Source: DMER01 sp003451645 (GTDB taxonomy: Bacteria; Pseudomonadota; Alphaproteobacteria; Micropepsales; Micropepsaceae). From it: a DNA stretch of 10,551 bases. Each line of letters opens with the position of its first letter. Positions within the stretch are counted from its first letter, which is position 1. The stretch lies in NCBI GenBank assembly GCA_031976175.1, contig DALYLR010000067.1:1-10551 (forward strand), read 5' to 3'. This document shows positions 7,745-10,551 of this stretch, one piece after another. The translations under genes and the position numbers were made by a program. The notes beneath the pieces are model-generated. The model was not told the DNA's origin and ran no database searches. It saw nothing but the letters and a program-made list of their open reading frames with translations.

Positions 7745-8283
7745 AAACGCTCTTATTGCTGCGCCATGCAAAGTCCGATTGGAGCGATGGCTCGCTCAAT
7801 GACAAGCATCGGCCCTTGGGCCCGCGCGGGCGCTATGCAGCGCCCATGATGGGGTCCTACATGAAGTCGCAAAATTATGCGCCGCAGCTTATTCTGTGCT
7901 CCAGCGCGCGGCGGACGACCGAAACCTTGGACCTAATCAAGCCTTTTCTGCGGGCCGATGCTCAATTGCGCTATGAAGATGCGCTCTATCTCGCCGAGCC
8001 TGAACAATTGCTCGAACGGCTCAATTGGATCGACGACGAGGTCGCCTCGGCCATGCTCATCGGTCATAATCCGGGCATGGAGCAGTTGGCGCATCTGCTG
8101 GCGCGCGCGCCCAAGAGTGCACAGGAAAAACTGCGCAATGCGCAAATGGCCGAGAAATTTCCGACGGCGGCTTTGGCGGTGCTGACCTTTCAGGCCGAGA
8201 CATGGGGCGAACTTCGCCCTGGCAAGGGCGCGCTTGTGGACTTCATGCGGCCCAAGGATTTGGACGGCGTCGAATCAGATTAG
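7741..8283 (+). CDS. sixA: SixA-type histidine phosphatase (phosphoglycerate mutase-like fold)
   Basis: A soluble phosphatase of 180 residues in the histidine phosphatase superfamily. The catalytic RHG-type motif appears as LRHAKSDW, with Arg8 and nucleophile His9. A second arginine lies in SSARRTTET (Arg57), an acidic candidate for the proton donor is in YEDALY (Glu79), and the second catalytic histidine is His109 in GHNPGM. The RHAKSxW form and short length match SixA, which in E. coli removes phosphate from phosphohistidine proteins. Close relatives can act on small phosphoesters, so the substrate is open. The ATG overlaps the preceding stop by four bases, which indicates coupled translation with the desaturase-family gene. 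A histidine kinase gene lies in the same co-oriented run but three genes away, so a functional link is speculation. Confidence 0.9.
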   Translation: MKTLLLLRHAKSDWSDGSLNDKHRPLGPRGRYAAPMMGSYMKSQNYAPQLILCSSARRTTETLDLIKPFLRADAQLRYEDALYLAEPEQLLERLNWIDDEVASAMLIGHNPGMEQLAHLLARAPKSAQEKLRNAQMAEKFPTAALAVLTFQAETWGELRPGKGALVDFMRPKDLDGVESD

Positions 8284-8302
8284 GCTCCGGTCCGCCAATC
8301 AC

Positions 8303-8307
8303 AGGAG
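8303..8307 (+). promoter_or_regulatory. Ribosome binding site deciding the SDR start
   Basis: AGGAG stands five bases before the ATG at 8313. This favours that start over an in-frame ATG at 8202, which would push the gene 82 bases into the phosphatase coding region and add 37 residues that do not look like the usual short leader of this family. Confidence 0.75.
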
Positions 8308-8312
8308 CAGAC

Positions 8313-9125
8313 ATGGCAAGGGACGGGGAGGGCCGCACGGCCCTGATCACGGGAGCATCCGCAGGCATAGGCAAGGCGCTGGCGGAAGAGTTTGCCCGCA
8401 ACGGCTTTGATGTGGTCTTGACGGCGCGCCGTGAAGGGCGCATGCGCGAATTGGGCGCCCAGCTCGAACAGAAATACAAGATCAAGGCTCATATCTTTAC
8501 CGCCGATCTGAGTGATCCCGTGGCCCCTGCCAATTTGTGCCAGGCCTTTGCCGCCAGGGGGCTGCAGATCGACGCCTTGGTCAACAATGCAGGCTATGGG
8601 CTGACGGGGAGCTATCACGCTAGCACATGGGAGGCCCAGCGGGACTTTTTGCAAGTGCTGGTGACCGCCCCGTGCGCCTTCGCGCATTTGCTGCTGCCGG
8701 GCATGCAAGAGCGCCGTTATGGACGGATCATCAATGTCGCCTCCGTTGCAGGGCTGATGCCCGGATCGGCGGGAGCGACGCTTTATGCCGCGGCCAAGGC
8801 TGCCATGGTCAAGTTCAGTCAGTCGCTGCATTCTGAGAACAAGGACACGGGCGTGCATGTCTCGACCTTGTGTCCGGGCTTCACTTATTCGGAATTCCAC
8901 GACGTCAACCACATGCGCGATCTTGTGAACAAATTGCCCAAGGTCTTTTGGCTGACCGCCGATTACGTCGCTGCATGCGGCTACAAGGCGGTGATGCGCA
9001 ACAAGGCGGTTGAGGTGCCGGGGCTTCTCTACAAGACGCTCGTGCAAGTGCCGCGATTGCTGCCGGACAGTTGGGCCCTGGCACTTATGCAAAGACAGTC
9101 TGGCCGCTTTCGCTCGGCAACCTGA
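8313..9125 (+). CDS. Short-chain dehydrogenase/reductase, classical type
   Basis: An NAD(P)(H)-dependent oxidoreductase of 270 residues. The cofactor motif TGASAGIG is at 13-20, with Ala38-Arg39-Arg40 at the end of the second strand, an arrangement that suggests NADP(H). The structural motif NNAG is at 91-94, and the catalytic triad is Ser144, Tyr158 and Lys162 (YAAAK). CPG at 187-189 follows where the family expects it. Overall it resembles the DltE-like (COG0300) group, whose members often reduce lipid or ketone carbonyls; the substrate is not readable here. The C-terminal part (about 235-262) is hydrophobic and could touch membrane. The gene follows the phosphatase by 29 bp with its own good ribosome binding site, so it is likely the last gene of the plus-strand run. 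Its stop lies only nine bases from the stop of the opposing gene. Confidence 0.93.
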   Translation: MARDGEGRTALITGASAGIGKALAEEFARNGFDVVLTARREGRMRELGAQLEQKYKIKAHIFTADLSDPVAPANLCQAFAARGLQIDALVNNAGYGLTGSYHASTWEAQRDFLQVLVTAPCAFAHLLLPGMQERRYGRIINVASVAGLMPGSAGATLYAAAKAAMVKFSQSLHSENKDTGVHVSTLCPGFTYSEFHDVNHMRDLVNKLPKVFWLTADYVAACGYKAVMRNKAVEVPGLLYKTLVQVPRLLPDSWALALMQRQSGRFRSAT

Positions 9126-9134
9126 GGCGGTCGC

Positions 9135-9524
9135 TCACTTGCCCACAATGGTCACGGTCATGTTGAGAATGCGTGCGGGTGGCGCGGCCGCAGGCGGCGG
9201 AGCCCCATATCCAAAGCGTAAGACCTTTTGTCCAGCGAGCTTGGTGTTGAACGCGAAAATCTGATCTTGCGGGAAGTCCGGCAAGGGCGTTTCCGGCTTG
9301 GCGAGCGTGGCTGAGACAAACTGCAGCTGGGGCCCCGGATCGTTCATCACATACCATTGCCGGGCAGAGCCAAACCGGTTCGGCAAGCGCAAGGTCAGCC
9401 GCTGCCCCAGCACAACGCTGGCGGTCGCACTGCGCTCGATGTCTTGGGGTGCGGCGGACGGACTGGCAGCGAAAGCAGGCGCCGCTACCATCAGTACCAA
9501 GATCAAATATTTCACAGCAACCAT
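9135..9524 (-). CDS. Small secreted protein, I42/chagasin-like pattern
   Basis: A protein of 129 residues with a classic signal peptide: Lys5, a hydrophobic core at about 6-16 and an AFA-type cleavage site after Ala19. The mature part (about 110 residues) looks all-beta. Segments VVLGQRLTLRLP (37-48), SARQWYV (53-59), QIFAFNTKLAGQKVLRFGYG (88-107) and LNMTVTIVG (120-128) follow the order of the chagasin (I42) cysteine protease inhibitor fold. The inhibitor loops are changed, however: the usual NPTTGY stretch reads NRFGSAR, and the usual loop after the tyrosine is a proline-rich insert (109-117). I take the fold as likely and the protease inhibition as unproven. The ATG at 9524 is preferred because GGGG lies six bases upstream; a TTG at 9536 would add four residues without a binding site. 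The gene lies downstream of ccr, beyond its terminator. Confidence 0.65.
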   Translation of the reverse strand: MVAVKYLILVLMVAAPAFAASPSAAPQDIERSATASVVLGQRLTLRLPNRFGSARQWYVMNDPGPQLQFVSATLAKPETPLPDFPQDQIFAFNTKLAGQKVLRFGYGAPPPAAAPPARILNMTVTIVGK

Positions 9525-9530
9525 GGCGAT

Positions 9531-9534
9531 CCCC
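9531..9534 (-). promoter_or_regulatory. Ribosome binding site deciding the start of the secreted protein
   Basis: On the minus strand GGGG (within TTTGGGGATC) lies six bases before the ATG at 9524. The upstream TTG at 9536 has no purine-rich stretch at a suitable distance, so the shorter reading frame is preferred. The signal peptide is complete in either case. Confidence 0.45.
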
Positions 9535-9574
9535 AAAGCAAGTCTGGAGGGACCTTACCACCAACCTGGCGCCA

Positions 9575-9608
9575 ACAAAAGCAATGGGCCGCCAAATGGC
9601 AGCCCATT
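9575..9608 (-). terminator. Intrinsic terminator of ccr
   Basis: Read on the minus strand, just after the ccr stop, the arms AATGGGCTGCC and GGCGGCCCATT form an 11-bp stem (9583-9608) around an ATTT loop, followed by GCTTTTGTT. One pair in the stem is U-G in the minus-strand RNA but would be C-A on the plus strand. The structure is therefore stable only for transcripts coming from ccr, which fits the gene order. The T-run is short (four, then two). The stem begins 27 bases after the stop codon. Confidence 0.75.
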
Positions 9609-9635
9609 CCTGACATCGTCCTGGGAGATTGAGGC

Positions 9636-10551
9636 TTACCGCTTGCCCGCCTCGATCACATCCTCAAGCGTGCGAAGACCCGTGCGCGGCGCATTGACCA
9701 GAACGGCCATGTTGCCGGGCAGATGCTCGTTCTTCCACATTTTCGTATGCGCGGCAGGAATGTCGTTCCAGCCAAAAACCTCGGACATGCAAGGGTCGAT
9801 GCGGCGGTCGACGACCATCTTGTTGGCCGCGCTCGCTTGCTTGAGGTTGGCGAAGTGGGAGCCCTGGATCCGCTTCTGCCGCATCCAGACATAACGTGCG
9901 TCGAAGGTCAGATTGTAGCCGGTGGTGCCTGCACAGAAGACGACCATGCCGCCGCGCTTCACGACGAGGCAAGACACGGGGAACGTGGTCTCGCCGGGAT
10001 GTTCAAAGACGAAATCGACGTCATTGCCTTTGCCGGTGATGTCCCAAATCGCCTTGCCGAATTTGCGAGCCTCTTTGACCCAGCCATCATATTCGGGCGT
10101 GGCCACTTGTGGCATTTGCCCCCAGCACTTGAAGTCCTTGCGGTTGATGACGCCCTTGGCGCCCAAATTCATGACGAAGTCGCGCTTGGACTCATCCGAG
10201 ATGACACCAATGGCATGCGCTCCGGCGGCGGCACACAGCTGCACCGCAAAGGACCCCAAGCCGCCCGACGCGCCCCACACGAGCACACGGTCACCAGGCT
10301 GCAGGACATGCGGGCGGTGGCCGAACAACATGCGATAGGTCGTGGCGAGGGTTAGCGTGTAGCAGGCGCTTTCTTCCCAGCTTAGATGCTTGGGCCGCTC
10401 CATACATTGGCGGTCTTGCACGCGGGTGAACTGCGCGAAGGCGCCATCGGGGGTCTCATAGCCCCAGATGCGCTGCGAGGGCGAGAACATGGGATCTCCG
10501 CCATTACACTCCTCATCGTCGCCGTCGTCTTGATTACAGTGGACAACGACC
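9636..10551 (-). CDS. ccr: Crotonyl-CoA carboxylase/reductase, C-terminal part (5' end outside window)
   Basis: Catalyses NADPH-dependent reductive carboxylation of crotonyl-CoA to ethylmalonyl-CoA, the key step of the ethylmalonyl-CoA pathway for acetyl-CoA assimilation. The frame stays open to the window edge, so only the last 304 residues are present; the family is about 430 long. The partial protein begins VVVHCNQDDGDDEECNGGDP, a stretch I recognise from alphaproteobacterial Ccr. Next come HLSWEESACYTLTLATTYRM, the dinucleotide-binding loop VWGASGGLGSFAVQL, FEHPGETTF, and KRIQGSHFANL near the C-terminus. The SHFAN histidine appears to match the one reported to hold CO2 in the Kitasatospora enzyme; I place this from memory, not from an alignment. 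The internal ATG at 10490 is not the start. The protein is a medium-chain dehydrogenase/reductase, but the HCNQDDGDDEECNGGDP stretch and SHFAN argue for Ccr over a plain enoyl reductase. It ends at TAA, followed by a clear terminator. Confidence 0.96.
   Translation of the reverse strand, partial: VVVHCNQDDGDDEECNGGDPMFSPSQRIWGYETPDGAFAQFTRVQDRQCMERPKHLSWEESACYTLTLATTYRMLFGHRPHVLQPGDRVLVWGASGGLGSFAVQLCAAAGAHAIGVISDESKRDFVMNLGAKGVINRKDFKCWGQMPQVATPEYDGWVKEARKFGKAIWDITGKGNDVDFVFEHPGETTFPVSCLVVKRGGMVVFCAGTTGYNLTFDARYVWMRQKRIQGSHFANLKQASAANKMVVDRRIDPCMSEVFGWNDIPAAHTKMWKNEHLPGNMAVLVNAPRTGLRTLEDVIEAGKR

Noticed and set aside
8202..8312. In-frame upstream ATG that would lengthen the SDR by 37 residues.
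   Set aside because: It would overlap the phosphatase gene by 82 bases and has no binding site, whereas AGGAG stands five bases before the ATG at 8313.
9525..9536. TTG start for the secreted protein, adding four residues.
   Set aside because: There is no purine-rich site upstream of the TTG. The ATG at 9524 has GGGG at a usable distance and already gives a complete signal peptide.

Overview
The window reads as ordinary chromosomal DNA of a GC-rich alphaproteobacterium. Three things point there: a class I (archaeal-type) lysyl-tRNA synthetase, an ethylmalonyl-CoA pathway enzyme (crotonyl-CoA carboxylase/reductase), and a long DinG/Rad3-type iron-sulfur helicase with an N-terminal extension, which I associate with that class. 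I cannot name the genus. No tRNA, rRNA, CRISPR array, insertion sequence, integrase or phage gene is visible, and no gene looks broken; only ccr is cut, by the right window edge.

Layout. (1) 23-1648, minus: lysK, with a recognisable sigma70-like promoter in the 105-bp gap it shares with the next gene. (2) 1754-9125, plus: six co-oriented genes. They are an orphan hybrid histidine kinase with six predicted membrane segments, the helicase, a small TerB-like protein, a sterol desaturase/fatty acid hydroxylase family membrane enzyme, a SixA-type phosphohistidine phosphatase and a short-chain dehydrogenase. Gaps shrink along the run (63, 48 and 9 bp, then a 4-bp overlap, then 29 bp), so terB-like to SDR is the best operon candidate. 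(3) 9135-10551, minus: a small secreted protein with an I42/chagasin-like pattern, and upstream of it the C-terminal 304 residues of Ccr. A clear intrinsic terminator for ccr separates the two.

How the genes fit together. lysK serves translation and ccr serves central acyl-CoA metabolism; neither has an obvious link to the plus-strand run. Within that run the desaturase-family enzyme and the SDR could both act on lipids, and the SixA-like phosphatase could act on phosphohistidine proteins, but the sequence does not show that these jobs are connected. The kinase ends in a receiver domain and has no partner regulator here, so its output must lie elsewhere.

The window does not contain an evident new defence or mobile system. 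The most interesting points are the helicase N-terminus, which looks like a DnaQ-type exonuclease fold stripped of its catalytic acids; the unclassified six-segment sensor of the kinase; and the small secreted I42-like protein whose inhibitory loops are rewritten.
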